Made by a program: the position numbers and the translations under genes. DNA of 64,000 nt. It comes from Deltaproteobacteria bacterium (GTDB lineage Bacteria > Desulfobacterota > DSM-4660 > Desulfatiglandales > HGW-15). A model generated the notes under the pieces. That model ran no database searches. It was given only the letters and a program-made list of their open reading frames with translations, and had not been told where the DNA came from. The stretch covers positions 12,497-76,496 of the forward strand of contig JAGVAP010000115.1 of the NCBI GenBank assembly GCA_020060215.1, read 5' to 3'. Positions 26,245 through 35,316 of the stretch are shown one piece after another. Numbering within the stretch: the stretch's first letter is position 1; the number at the start of each line of letters is the position of its first letter.

Positions 26245-28323
26245 ATGGCCCGGGAAGTGATCAAATCCGACTGCATCATGTGCATCAACAGCTGTGGTAT
26301 AGAGGCGACCGTCGAGGATGGCAAGCTGGTCAAGGTGGAGGGGATGAAGGAACACCCGATCAGCGAGGGGGTCCTCTGCCCGAGAGGCGAGGCCCTGGTC
26401 GAGTGGGTCTACTCACCCGACAGACTTCAATACCCCATGAAGAGGACCGACACCGGCTGGAAAAGGATCTCCTGGGATGAGGCCCTGGACACCACCGCCG
26501 AAAAGATCACGGAGATCAAGAACCGATATGGGGCCAGGGGTCTGGCCGTCTATACCGGCTCGATGGGGACGGAGAACATCGAACTGGCGGCATTTGCCCA
26601 GCGCTTTCGCGGCGTCTACGGAACGCCCAACCTCCTGTCGGTCGAGGGCAACTGCTTTCGCTCCCGCATCATGGCCCGCCAGATGACCTTCGGCGGTTAC
26701 CCGATTGAAGAACCATGGAACTCCAAGTGCATCGTGGTGTTCGGCACCAACATGGACAGCTCCAAGGTCACCGTCGGGGCCAAGATCTACAAGGCCATCG
26801 AAGAAGGGAGGATGACTCAGGTGATCGTGATCGATCCCAAGCGCATCCCGTTGGCGGACAAAGGGATCCACATCAAGATCCGACCGGGAACCGACACCGC
26901 CCTCTGCCTCGGGATGCTGAACGTGATCATCTCCGAAGGGCTCGAGGACAAGGAGTTCGTGGAAAAGTACTGTATGGGTTTCGACAAGCTCGCGGAGCAC
27001 GTGAAGCAGTACCCGGTCGATAAGGTCTCGGAGATCACGTGGGTCCCTGCCGAGGATATCCGAAAGATCGCCCGCATCTTCGCCACCACCAAACCGGCCT
27101 CCATCGTTCCCGGGACCTGCTCCATCGACCAGCACGTCAACGGCTTCCAGGGGAACCGGGTCCATTCCATCATGATGGCGGTAACGGGGAACGTGGACGT
27201 CCCCGGCGGGTGGGTCTCGATTCCCTTTATCCGGTTGGGCGATCTCAGGATGACGGAGATCAGCGACCCGATCGGCACCAAGGAGCACCCCCTTTTCAGG
27301 CGTTTCTGGGGCCGCACTTCTCCCTATGGACAGCAGATGCTCTTTGCCGACGCCGTCCTGAAGGGTGAGCCCTATCCCATCAAGGGGATGATCTGCACCG
27401 GCGGCAACCCTGCGATGACCCTTCCCGACTCGGCCCGCATCAGGGAGGCCATGAAGGCGCTCGATTTCATGATGGTGGCCGACCTCTTCATGACCGAGAC
27501 GGCCAAACTGGCGGACATTGTGGTCCCGGCCTGCTCGTTCCTCGAAAAGGCCGGTGTGGGGTATGTCTACGGGGTCACCAACTGCATCCCGTACGCCATG
27601 ATTCGAAAACAGATCATCAAGCCCATAGGCGAGAGCTGGCCCGACTGGAAGATGTGGACGGAGCTGGGGAAGAGGATGGGCTATGACGAGTTCTTCCCGT
27701 GGAAGACGGAAGAGGAGGTCATCGATTTCTTCCTGGCCCCCAGCGGTCTGACCCGGGAGCAGCTGACCAACGAATGCACCGAGGGGACCTATTACGCCAA
27801 GAAGAAATATGTCCAGGGCAGGTACAACACCCCCTCGAGAAAGATCGAGCTCTATTCGGAGACGCTGGCTGAAAACGGTTACGACCCCATACCCCATCAT
27901 GTGGAGCCGAGCAAGAGCCCCATCAGCACGCCGGAGCTCTTTGAGAAGTATCCGGTGATCCTGACCACAGGCACCCGTGTCCCCGAATACACCCATACCC
28001 AGCTCAGGGTGGGCGGCGTACAGATCTTGAAGAAGACCGCGCCGGAGCCCCTCGGCGAGATCAATCCCGAGACGGCCGGGAAGTATGGCATCTCCGACGG
28101 CGATATGATGACGGTGGAGACGGTCAAGGGAAGGATCAACATCAAGGCCAAGACCACGGAAGACCTGATCCCGGGGATACTCAGCATCCCTCACGGATGG
28201 GCGGAAGCCAATGCGAATGAGTTGACCGAGCTCGAGCCGAGAGATCCGGTCACGGGCTATACGGAAATGAAGGCCCTGCTCTGCAGGATCAGCAAGGCCG
28301 AGTCCGTCGGCAAGGCCGCATAA
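26245..28323 (+). CDS. Molybdopterin (Mo/W-bisPGD) enzyme of the DMSO-reductase superfamily, acetylene-hydratase-like
   Basis: 692 residues from ATG 26245 behind GAGGAGGG. An N-terminal 4Fe-4S site uses Cys10, Cys13, Cys17 and Cys45. The metal-ligand position is a cysteine, Cys137 (TPNLLSVEGNCFRSR), aligned by eye with the cysteine ligand of acetylene hydratase. Further segments such as KEFVEKYCMGFDKL and FATTKPASI also recall that enzyme. The aspartate that follows the second cluster cysteine in acetylene hydratase is Ile14 here, so plain acetylene hydration is not expected. There is no Tat signal and no electron-transfer subunit. A non-redox or cytosolic reaction is therefore possible. Confidence 0.82.
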   Translation: MAREVIKSDCIMCINSCGIEATVEDGKLVKVEGMKEHPISEGVLCPRGEALVEWVYSPDRLQYPMKRTDTGWKRISWDEALDTTAEKITEIKNRYGARGLAVYTGSMGTENIELAAFAQRFRGVYGTPNLLSVEGNCFRSRIMARQMTFGGYPIEEPWNSKCIVVFGTNMDSSKVTVGAKIYKAIEEGRMTQVIVIDPKRIPLADKGIHIKIRPGTDTALCLGMLNVIISEGLEDKEFVEKYCMGFDKLAEHVKQYPVDKVSEITWVPAEDIRKIARIFATTKPASIVPGTCSIDQHVNGFQGNRVHSIMMAVTGNVDVPGGWVSIPFIRLGDLRMTEISDPIGTKEHPLFRRFWGRTSPYGQQMLFADAVLKGEPYPIKGMICTGGNPAMTLPDSARIREAMKALDFMMVADLFMTETAKLADIVVPACSFLEKAGVGYVYGVTNCIPYAMIRKQIIKPIGESWPDWKMWTELGKRMGYDEFFPWKTEEEVIDFFLAPSGLTREQLTNECTEGTYYAKKKYVQGRYNTPSRKIELYSETLAENGYDPIPHHVEPSKSPISTPELFEKYPVILTTGTRVPEYTHTQLRVGGVQILKKTAPEPLGEINPETAGKYGISDGDMMTVETVKGRINIKAKTTEDLIPGILSIPHGWAEANANELTELEPRDPVTGYTEMKALLCRISKAESVGKAA

Positions 28324-28345
28324 AAACCCGATCGGCAACCCAACC

Positions 28346-28379
28346 AACCCGCCCCGTACGACTGTGCGGGCGGGTTTTT
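28346..28379 (+). terminator. Rho-independent terminator
   Basis: AACCCGCCC (28346-28354) pairs perfectly with GGGCGGGTT (28368-28376) around a 13-base loop and runs into a T-tract. It lies 22 bases after the stop of the first molybdopterin enzyme. Confidence 0.85.
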
Positions 28380-28523
28380 GTTGGTGTACCGGAGTGATGG
28401 GCAGGGGAAACTTTTCCGCCACTCGATTCCGTCCCCATCTCTCGTATGGTTCCCATGCTCCGGCGCGGGAACGCAGAACCCGGACGCTCCCGCGATCCGT
28501 TTTTCCCAGGGTAGACCCTCCCT

Positions 28524-29429
28524 ATGGAACGTCTGAGAATTACCGACCATATCGAATACCTGCGTCCCGAAAATGAGATCGGACGCTTCCTCTGCTCAGG
28601 GCTGATCGTTCGCGGCTCGGCAAAGGTCTTCTTCGATACGAACTTCGGGGAACCCACGACCAAGGAATTGCTCCTCCGGGAAAGGCCCGAGTTTGCCCTG
28701 ATCTCTCACTACCACCTGGACCATTCCCTTTGGGCCAGGTTTGTCCGATCCGCATCGAAGGCGGAGCTGCTGGTGCCTGCAGGTGAAGCGGATTACGTGG
28801 CGAGTCCCGAGTTCTTTGTGGAAAGGACCCTCGGGCCCATGCCGAGCGGGGAGCTCTGGAAGCGGTTCGCCCTGGAGCGTTTGAGACTGAAAGGATGCCA
28901 GGGGTTTCGCACCTACGATTCTTCGTTCACCCTGGACCTGAAGAAGACCAGAATGGTCTTCATCCCGGCTCCAGGGCATTCCGTGGGGCATACGACCGTG
29001 CACTTCCCGGAAGAAGAGATCCTCTTCACAAGCGATATCGGCTTCGGCCCCTTCGGACCCTGGTACGGCTTTCGGGACTGCGACATCTGCCGGTATGTGC
29101 AGTCGATCCTCCGCCTCAAGGCCCTTGAACCGAAACTCCTCCTTACCGGACACGACGGCGTGATCAGCACGGATATCGACGCTGTTTTCGATGAGGCCGT
29201 CCAAACCTTCTTTCTGAGAGAGGACATGATCAAAGAAGGGTTGGAGCGGGGACGGTCCAGAGACGCCATCGTGGAGGAAGGCATCTATTTCAGGAACAAG
29301 GAAAAGGCCAAGGGTCCGACGAGAAGCTTCCTCTCGGATTGGGACGGCATCATGTTCGAGCACCACTCAGCGATCCTGAACCAGGGAGGACTGGACGCCA
29401 TGTTCCCGGGTGTGCGCCGGAAGCCCTGA
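28524..29429 (+). CDS. MBL-fold metallo-hydrolase
   Basis: 301 residues. The metal motif is SHYHLDHS (His62, His64, Asp66, His67), followed by the family strands PGHSVGH, FTSDIGFGPFGPWYGF and LTGHDG that supply the other ligands. The C-terminal 90 residues are charged and helical (FFLREDMIKEGLERGRSRDAI). Between the two molybdopterin enzymes and behind a terminator, it is probably a separate unit converging on the small gene at 29493. A thioester or lactone hydrolase role would fit the acyl-CoA-rich neighbourhood, but nothing specific can be read. Confidence 0.8.
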   Translation: MERLRITDHIEYLRPENEIGRFLCSGLIVRGSAKVFFDTNFGEPTTKELLLRERPEFALISHYHLDHSLWARFVRSASKAELLVPAGEADYVASPEFFVERTLGPMPSGELWKRFALERLRLKGCQGFRTYDSSFTLDLKKTRMVFIPAPGHSVGHTTVHFPEEEILFTSDIGFGPFGPWYGFRDCDICRYVQSILRLKALEPKLLLTGHDGVISTDIDAVFDEAVQTFFLREDMIKEGLERGRSRDAIVEEGIYFRNKEKAKGPTRSFLSDWDGIMFEHHSAILNQGGLDAMFPGVRRKP

Positions 29430-29492
29430 ACCATGCCCCTTTCCTGCGGGAGGGTGGAGAGGCGCTCCTTCGAAGACCCATCCTCTCCCCTC

Positions 29493-29711
29493 TCATCTCC
29501 TTGGAGAAAGACAACTTGCGATCCGGTACCCGAAGGAACCTGCAGCCTCTTTTGCCCCTTTCTCCAAGCCCGCCGCATCCGGGCGGGCCCGTTCATCCGA
29601 ATCGATCCGTGTGAATTCGGCCCGCAAGTCCCGGAACTGAAGGTACATGTTCAGGCGACGGTGGAAGTCTCCCGCCCGATACGCATCCAAGATCTCTCTT
29701 GTCGTTCTCAT
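29493..29711 (-). CDS. 72-residue protein overlapping the end of the second molybdopterin enzyme
   Basis: ATG 29711 is preceded by AAAGGGAGGTGGG, an excellent ribosome site. The product begins MRTTREILDAYRAGDFHRR, then NMYLQFRDLRAEFTRIDSDE; it is helical and soluble, with a basic end. It overlaps the last 119 bases of the upstream enzyme in a different frame, so the two are probably translationally linked. No family recognised. Confidence 0.6.
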   Translation of the reverse strand: MRTTREILDAYRAGDFHRRLNMYLQFRDLRAEFTRIDSDERARPDAAGLEKGAKEAAGSFGYRIASCLSPRR

Positions 29712-31752
29712 GGCCCACCTCCCTTTGAATGGTGCACATCAAAGACTTCATATCCGGGTACCCGAGGATGGGCTCCCGGCACTGCGCGTCGGTAAGGAGG
29801 TTCGCGTTTGCCTCACCCGGCCAGCCATGGGGAACGAATACCACCCCCTCCGCCACCGAAGGCGCCACCCGAACCTTCATCCGCACCTCCCCCCGACAGG
29901 TCTTCACCGCAGCGAGGTCTCCATCGGCCAGATCGAATCGCCCGGCGGTCTCCGGCCCGATCTCTGCGACCGGCTCGATGGACTGTTCCCGCAATGCGGC
30001 GACGTTTCGGTGCTGGCTGTGAGTGTAGAAATAGTCCCTGTGCCCGGTGGTGAGGATCAGGGGAAAGCGGCTCCTGGAACGAAGAGGACTCCTCTCCGGC
30101 TCCGTGTAGTCCGGCAGGGGATTGAAACCGACCTTTGCAAGGGCCTCGCTGTAGATCTCGATCTTCCCGGTCGGGGTCCTGAAAAGACCCTGTCTGATCT
30201 CGTACTCTTTCCGGGCATAGAAATCCCCTTCCGGCTTTTCGTTCAACAGGTAGTCGAAAGAGAGGCCCGATCGGCCCAGCTCGAAGGAGACGAGCTCTTC
30301 CTCCGATCTCCATGGAAACGCTTCACCCATTCCCAGCCGACCGGCCAGATCCGTGTAGACCTTCCACTCCGAACGGCTCTCGTGGAGGGGTTCGATGCAT
30401 TTCTTGCGGAGCATGAGATAGGGCAGCGCATGGCACACGTTGTAGGTGTAGGCCACGCCCCACTTCTCAAGGTGGGAGCATGCGGGCAGCACGTAATGGG
30501 CCTCGCGGGCGGTCTCGGTCATGAACATATCGTGGACGACGAGCAGGTCCAGCCTCCTGAAGGCCTCCCGAAAACCGTTGCTGTCCGGCATGGAGATGAG
30601 GGGATTGCCTCCGACCACGTAGAAGGCCTTCAGCCGGGCCGGGATGCTCTCGGGCACCATGGTCACCACGCCATAGGGGCTCTTCCGGCCCCAGACCTCG
30701 TAGAACAGGGGATATTGCTCCCCTCCGAGCGGAGTCCCCTCGACCTCCATGCCGACATCCCCGAACGCGGACCTGGGACTTACCACCCATCCCCCAGGCA
30801 CGTTGATGTTTCCCGTGATCGTCTGCAGGATGGAAAAGGCCCGGCTGTTCTGGGTCCCGTTCGCCGTCTGATCCTGGGTGCAGGTCCCCTGGTAGATGGA
30901 CCCGCCCCTCGTGGCGGCGAAGAGCCTGGCGAGCTTCCTGATCTCGCCTGCAGGGACCCACGTGATCTCCTGGGCCCACTCCGGCGTGTACCGGGCCACA
31001 TGTTGGACGAGCCGATCGAACCCGATGGTGTGTGCGTCGATGAAGGGCTTGTCATAAAGCTCTTCCGAGATGATCACGTTCATCATGGCCAGGGCCATGG
31101 CCCCGTCCGTGCCAGGGCGGATCCTCAGATAGGTCTCGGCCCGCTCCGCCAGGGGTATCCGCCTGGGGTCGATCACGACCAGCCGCGCCCCCCTGGCCAG
31201 GTTTCTCTCCATGGCCAGCTTCAGGGGAAAGTCCGATGCATCCGGGTTGTGCCCCCAGAGGATGTAGAGTCTGGAGTCCAGCTCCTCGATCGGGTATTTG
31301 CCGAAGGTGATCTGGCGGGTGCGGATCCGCATGCGGTAACAGACGCTTTCCACGGAGAAGAAGTTGGGGGAGCCGAAGGCGGCCTTGAATCGCTGGGTCA
31401 GGCCCGCCATCTCCATGTTCTCCACCCCGACGGAACCGGTGAACACGCCGAGGATCTGCGGGCCATATTCGTGCTTGAGGCGGCCGAGCCTCTCTGCGAT
31501 CTCATCCAGGGCCTGACCCCAGGCGATCCGGCGGAAGCCTCCCCTGGTGCGCTTCAAGGGGTGCTTCAGCCGGTCCGGGCTGTAGATGTGCTCCAGCGCA
31601 TGTTCCCCCTTCGGGCAGAGCTCGCCCCTGTTCAGAGGATGGGACTCGAGCCCCTCCACCTTTACCGCCCGCCCGTTCTCCACCGTGACCCTGCACCCGC
31701 AGCTGTGGTAACAAAGGGTGCAATCGGTCAGAATTTGTCTCGTCTCCCCCAT
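29593..31752 (-). CDS. Second molybdopterin enzyme, acetylene-hydratase-like paralogue
   Basis: 719 residues from ATG 31752, which has AAGGAGGAAG upstream; the frame beyond is repeat sequence. Cluster ligands are Cys11, Cys14, Cys18 and Cys46, and the metal-ligand position is Cys138 (SPNFFSVESVCYRMR). As in the first enzyme, the residue after the second cluster cysteine is not Asp (Tyr15). Domain order and landmarks match the paralogue (FTGSVGVENMEM, GNINVPGGWVVSPRS, TPTGKIEIYSEAL). The last 40 residues run past the point where the paralogue stops and overlap a small gene. A sigma-54-type promoter lies upstream, next to a dedicated activator. Confidence 0.82.
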   Translation of the reverse strand: MGETRQILTDCTLCYHSCGCRVTVENGRAVKVEGLESHPLNRGELCPKGEHALEHIYSPDRLKHPLKRTRGGFRRIAWGQALDEIAERLGRLKHEYGPQILGVFTGSVGVENMEMAGLTQRFKAAFGSPNFFSVESVCYRMRIRTRQITFGKYPIEELDSRLYILWGHNPDASDFPLKLAMERNLARGARLVVIDPRRIPLAERAETYLRIRPGTDGAMALAMMNVIISEELYDKPFIDAHTIGFDRLVQHVARYTPEWAQEITWVPAGEIRKLARLFAATRGGSIYQGTCTQDQTANGTQNSRAFSILQTITGNINVPGGWVVSPRSAFGDVGMEVEGTPLGGEQYPLFYEVWGRKSPYGVVTMVPESIPARLKAFYVVGGNPLISMPDSNGFREAFRRLDLLVVHDMFMTETAREAHYVLPACSHLEKWGVAYTYNVCHALPYLMLRKKCIEPLHESRSEWKVYTDLAGRLGMGEAFPWRSEEELVSFELGRSGLSFDYLLNEKPEGDFYARKEYEIRQGLFRTPTGKIEIYSEALAKVGFNPLPDYTEPERSPLRSRSRFPLILTTGHRDYFYTHSQHRNVAALREQSIEPVAEIGPETAGRFDLADGDLAAVKTCRGEVRMKVRVAPSVAEGVVFVPHGWPGEANANLLTDAQCREPILGYPDMKSLMCTIQREVGHENDKRDLGCVSGGRLPPSPEHVPSVPGLAGRIHTDRFG

Positions 31753-31830
31753 CCGGCTTCCTCCTTGATGATCCCTTCGGTCCTTGGGCTGACCGCTGAT
31801 AGCTGATGGCTGATTCCTGTGATGCTTAAG

Positions 31831-31846
31831 GGCAACAATCATGCCT
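31831..31846 (-). promoter_or_regulatory. Sigma-54 (-24/-12) promoter of the second molybdopterin gene
   Basis: Read on the reverse strand: AGGCATGATTGTTGCC. GG and GC are separated by exactly ten bases, the -24 block GGCATG differs from GGCACG by one base, and the -12 block is TTGC. Transcription would start near 31820, leaving a leader of about 70 bases to ATG 31752. The upstream neighbour encodes an activator with a GAFTGA loop. Confidence 0.65.
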
Positions 31847-31958
31847 GCGATGCCGTGCGAGGAATAATCATCAAAACACAAATACTTGGAGGACAGACAC
31901 GGGAGAGGGGGAAGAGCGGTGGAAAAGATTGGGGCTCAGAAAATGATCAAAACGACAA

Positions 31959-31973
31959 CTGATCTGTTATCAG
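31959..31973. promoter_or_regulatory. Candidate upstream activator site
   Basis: CTGAT-CTGTT-ATCAG is a perfect 5-bp dyad centred about 120 bases upstream of the -24 element, a typical distance for an enhancer bound by a Fis-type activator. Confidence 0.35.
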
Positions 31974-32210
31974 AATGATTCTTCTGCCACGGCGGAGCAG
32001 CACCACCATTGCTTCCGTTTCATCAAACGGGGCGCAGGAGCGTCGTCGCGGAGGTCTTGAACGCATTGAAGTCCCCCCTTTTATAGAGGGGGATTCAGGG
32101 GGATTTTCTCAAGGACAGGTGGGCGGATCGGAAGGGATCAGTTTGATAGCGACGGCTGCTTCTCCACATCATCATCTTCTCTTTGACGACTGCAGCCTCG
32201 CGCGCACGAG

Positions 32211-34280
32211 TCATCGCATGCCCAGCTGCTTCAGGAGCCGGGAGAAGTTGGACCGGGGAAGCCCCAGCATCTCCGCGGCCTTGGATTTCTTGCCGCCCGC
32301 AAGGGACAGGACATGGGCGACCGTCTCCTTCTTGAACTCCTCGACCGCCGCGCTCAGGGGTTTCACCTCGCGGGTTGCCGAAGGCTCCTCATGAAGTTCC
32401 CGGGGGAGATCCTTTACCGCGACCACATCGTTTCTCACGACGATCATCAGCCGCTCGATGATGTTCTCGAGCTCCCGGATATTCCCGGGCCACGAGTACT
32501 TCATGAAAACTTCCATCACACCCTGATCCAGCTTTGCCCTGGTCGTCCGCAGGTAGCCATATTTCCTGAGGAAGAATTCGACCAGCTCCGGCATGTCCTG
32601 CCTCCTCTCTCTCAGGGGCGGCAGGTGGATCGGGAAGACATTCAGGCGATAGTACAGATCGGAGCGGAAGCCCTTGTCCTCGATCTTCCTCTTCAGGTCC
32701 TTGTTGGTGGCGGCGATCACCCGCACGTCCACCTTGACGGGCGACTTGGCGCCGAGCGGCTGCACCTCCTGCTCCTGCAGGACCCTCAGGAGCTTGGTCT
32801 GGGTCCTCATGGAAAGGTCGCCGATCTCGTCCAGGAAGATGGTGCCGTTCTGGGCCAGCTGAAACATGCCGATCCGCCGCTCATGGGCCCCGGTGAAGGC
32901 CCCCTTTTCGTGCCCGAACAGCTCGCTCTCGAGGAGATCGTCCGGTATGGCGGCGCAGTTGACCTTGATGATCGGGCGGTCCCTTCTCGGGCCCGCCTCA
33001 TGAACGGCATTGGCGATGAGCTCCTTCCCCGTGCCGGTCTCGCCGTAGAGGATCACGGTTGCAGAGGTGGGGGCGACCTTGCGCACCAGGTCCATCACCT
33101 CGTTCATGGCAGGGCTCTTGCCTGCGATGAATTTCCGCCGCAGGCCCGCCTTCATCTTTTCCCTGAGGCAGACGTTCTCCTCTTCCAGACGATTCTTTCG
33201 GTCGAGGACCACCTGAAAGGTGAGTGCATTTTCCAGCGCAAGGGAGGCCTGTTTCGCAAAGGCCGAGAAGAACCGGACCTGATCTTCTCCGAAGAAGCCG
33301 GGCCTGGCGGAGTAGATCGCGAGGACGGCCAACAGCCGTTCTCTGGAGCGGAGGGGCGCAAGGAGACCGGACTGGACCCCGCTCTCTCCGAGGTATTGCA
33401 GGAGAGGGTCCCACTGTTCGATGGAGCGAGGCTCAGGGAGGGGGTCGGTCCTCGCGGAGAACCGCCCCTGCATCTCGCTGTCGAATGGACCTGCGGCCAC
33501 GTCCTTGTACCGATCGCCCAACCCTTCCTGAAAAACGGCCGCGGCCTTTCCCCGGACATGCAGATGAAGGGCGCATGGATGCCCGAGCCCCCGGACCATG
33601 GAGAGGATCTGCCTCGTGACCGGTTCGGTTCGAAGACTCTTGCCCAGCAGTTTGGACATCTCGAAGAGCGTGGAGAGCTCGGATGTGCGCTCCTCGACCT
33701 TGGCCTCGAGGGCCTGGTTGAAGCGCTCCTTCTCTTCATAGAGCCGGGCGTTCTCTATGGCCAGGCTGATGTGCCCCGCGAAAAGCGCCAGGGTATCGAT
33801 GTCTTCAGGCAGGATGGGCTTTCTGCTGTAGAACTTGTCCCCGGTCAAGACGCCGAGCACCGCGCTGCGGCCGAGCAGGGGCACGACACAGTATTCCTGG
33901 GTGTCCGTGATCTGCAGGAATTTCCTGCAGACCCGCTCATCGTTGCGGGCGTCCTGCACGTAGAGCGGTTTGCCCTCTTGAACGCATAGGACCTCGACCG
34001 CGGTCTCGTCCATCCTGAAGCCGACAGACTCCTTGATCCTGGATGCCTGGTCGGGTTTGACCCGGTCGAGAAAGGCCACACACCGCAGGAAATCCCCCTC
34101 GACCAGGTAGATCAGCCCCCTCTCGAAATTGACTCCGATGACCGCCTTTTCCACGAGGATCTGGAGAAGGCGGTCGAGTTCCATGGTGGAGTGGATCTCC
34201 TTGTTCATCTCCGCCAGGGTGCTGAGCTCCCGCAATCTGTCCTGTACGAACTGCGGGTCGTTGCCTTGGACAGGGTCCAC
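32211..34280 (-). CDS. Sigma-54-dependent activator, GAF-GAF-AAA-Fis
   Basis: 689 residues from GTG 34280 behind GGAGGA. The N-terminal GAF domain covers about 30-185 and the second about 200-370, with a coiled linker around 190 (FNQALEAKVEERTSELSTLF). The AAA+ domain has Walker A GETGTGKE near 411, the sigma-54-contact loop GAFTGA near 460, Walker B IFLDEIGDLS, and the arginine-finger region FRSDLYYRLNVFP. The C-terminal Fis helix-turn-helix reads KKSKAAEMLGLPRSNFSRLL. It lies upstream of, and on the same strand as, the second molybdopterin gene, so a redox or small-molecule signal read by the GAF domains probably switches on that enzyme. Confidence 0.88.
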   Translation of the reverse strand: MDPVQGNDPQFVQDRLRELSTLAEMNKEIHSTMELDRLLQILVEKAVIGVNFERGLIYLVEGDFLRCVAFLDRVKPDQASRIKESVGFRMDETAVEVLCVQEGKPLYVQDARNDERVCRKFLQITDTQEYCVVPLLGRSAVLGVLTGDKFYSRKPILPEDIDTLALFAGHISLAIENARLYEEKERFNQALEAKVEERTSELSTLFEMSKLLGKSLRTEPVTRQILSMVRGLGHPCALHLHVRGKAAAVFQEGLGDRYKDVAAGPFDSEMQGRFSARTDPLPEPRSIEQWDPLLQYLGESGVQSGLLAPLRSRERLLAVLAIYSARPGFFGEDQVRFFSAFAKQASLALENALTFQVVLDRKNRLEEENVCLREKMKAGLRRKFIAGKSPAMNEVMDLVRKVAPTSATVILYGETGTGKELIANAVHEAGPRRDRPIIKVNCAAIPDDLLESELFGHEKGAFTGAHERRIGMFQLAQNGTIFLDEIGDLSMRTQTKLLRVLQEQEVQPLGAKSPVKVDVRVIAATNKDLKRKIEDKGFRSDLYYRLNVFPIHLPPLRERRQDMPELVEFFLRKYGYLRTTRAKLDQGVMEVFMKYSWPGNIRELENIIERLMIVVRNDVVAVKDLPRELHEEPSATREVKPLSAAVEEFKKETVAHVLSLAGGKKSKAAEMLGLPRSNFSRLLKQLGMR

Positions 34281-34892
34281 ACGCTCCTCCGATCTATCAT
34301 CGTACTTCCAAGATCATACACAGAATCGCTTTTTCCAACCAGATGAATCTTGTGCCCCGGCCTTGCAGAGCAAGTGGTTTCGCGGTCTCGCAAAAGGATG
34401 ACGGAAAGCGGGCGTTTCCGATTCCTTACGGGTACGTCAAGTTTTGTTCCCGCAAAAAGTCGCGTTCACCCTTCGACAGGCTCAGGGTGAACGGCGTAAC
34501 TCATCGATACTCCGTTCGTGCTGAGCTTGTCGAAGCATGAACGCACCGGCTGCTCGGGACTTTCTACAGGGAGGACAAGTTCGGGTCGCGCCCACAGGAA
34601 ATATCTTGGATCTTGCCTGTAAAGGCTTTGTGTCTCAGGATAGGGAGACCAGCAATGCAGTACCTGACACTTCTTTGCTCTCATGCTTTTTCCTTGAAAT
34701 ATCACGTGACGAGCCTTAAAACAGGATCCCATACGTAAACGATCCCTCCCGCAACGCAGGACGGATCGAACCAACGTACCTCATCGTTTGCAGGAAAAGA
34801 TTCTCTTTCGGTCTTCCGTTGTTGATCCTTGGTCTTCGGCATTACCGACCGAGTTTTGCCACGCCCTTTCGGTATCCGGAGGATACTCATGG
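34281..34892. other. Gene-poor region left of the cassette array
   Basis: About 610 bases with short frames only, none with a ribosome site or recognisable family. It contains the palindromic element at 34471-34535. I looked for an integron integrase here on both strands and found none. Confidence 0.45.
34471..34535. repeat. Palindromic dispersed repeat
   Basis: CTTCGACAGGCTCAGGGTGA continued by ACGG (34471-34494) pairs imperfectly with CCGTTCGTGCTGAGC followed by TTGTCGAAG (34512-34535). This is the layout of a mobile non-coding palindrome found in many bacterial genomes. Confidence 0.7.
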
Positions 34893-34975
34893 CGTCAACA
34901 AGAGGAGCGATCCGGACCTCCCCAAAGCAAGCCCATGCCCGGCGGGCGCACATCCGTCTCCGGCCGCGGTTCTTT
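34893..34975 (+). repeat. Tentative attC-like site at the left edge of the array
   Basis: CGTCAAC-AA then GAGGAGCGATC on the left and CATCCGTCTCC, spacer, then GTTCTTT on the right give the AAC-AA-arm / arm-GTT geometry of the other sites. The arms pair poorly (GGAG with CTCC, plus bulges), and a GCCC/GGGC stem sits in the centre. The right half-site GTTCTTT agrees at 5 of 7 with the complement of the half-site at 35522. Confidence 0.3.
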
Positions 34976-35097
34976 TGGGGTACCTTTGTTCCTCCATGCA
35001 CATGAAATCCCTGGAGTGGTATTCCGGACCCGCGGCTTTCAATGGCTCACCTGGGACATGGATTTTGTCGGGATACTTGGGTGAAAAAAGGGAACTC

Positions 35098-35316
35098 ATG
35101 ATAGGCCGCAGGAAAATATCGGAATATTTTATATTGGACCCTGACCACAGCGAATCCGAAGACCGGTGGCTGACCATGGGCGTCTCAAACACAGGGAGGT
35201 TGGTAGTTGTCAGTCATACCTTTCGGCGTGAGACCGAAGATGCCGCTACGATCCGGATCATCTCCGTCCGTAAGGCATCCAAACGTGAATCGCAAGCATA
35301 TGGTGAAAAGGCATGA
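35098..35316 (+). pseudogene. BrnT-type toxin, C-terminal part only
   Basis: From ATG 35098, 72 residues contain the second half of a BrnT RNase toxin: DPDHSESEDRWLTMGVSN, LVVVSHTFRRE and TIRIISVRKASKRE. The expected N-terminal half (an FEWD...KH.VSFEEA pattern) cannot be found in any frame upstream, so the toxin looks truncated. The stop overlaps the start of the antitoxin remnant (ATGA), the usual order toxin then antitoxin. Confidence 0.6.

Larger units (their letters stand above)
31753..32210. other. Regulatory intergenic region between the Fis activator and the second molybdopterin gene
   Basis: 458 bases without a gene. It contains a dispersed-repeat fragment (GCTGACCGCTGATAGCT, 31789-31805), the -24/-12 promoter, an upstream dyad, and a C/G-tract palindrome at about 32073-32101 (CCCCCCTTTTATAGAGGGGG) like that near 2866. 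Confidence 0.5.

Noticed and set aside
26413..28422. 669-residue open frame on the reverse strand across the first molybdopterin gene
   Set aside because: It is the exact antisense of a clear enzyme gene; its composition (runs of Leu/Gly/Asp/His) is what high-GC codon bias gives in the opposite strand, and it has no ribosome site.
26245..31752. Calling the two molybdopterin proteins acetylene hydratases
   Set aside because: The aspartate next to the second cluster cysteine, needed for hydration in acetylene hydratase, is replaced in both.
29647..31806. 719-residue open frame on the forward strand opposite the second molybdopterin gene
   Set aside because: Antisense shadow of the same kind, with no recognisable domain.
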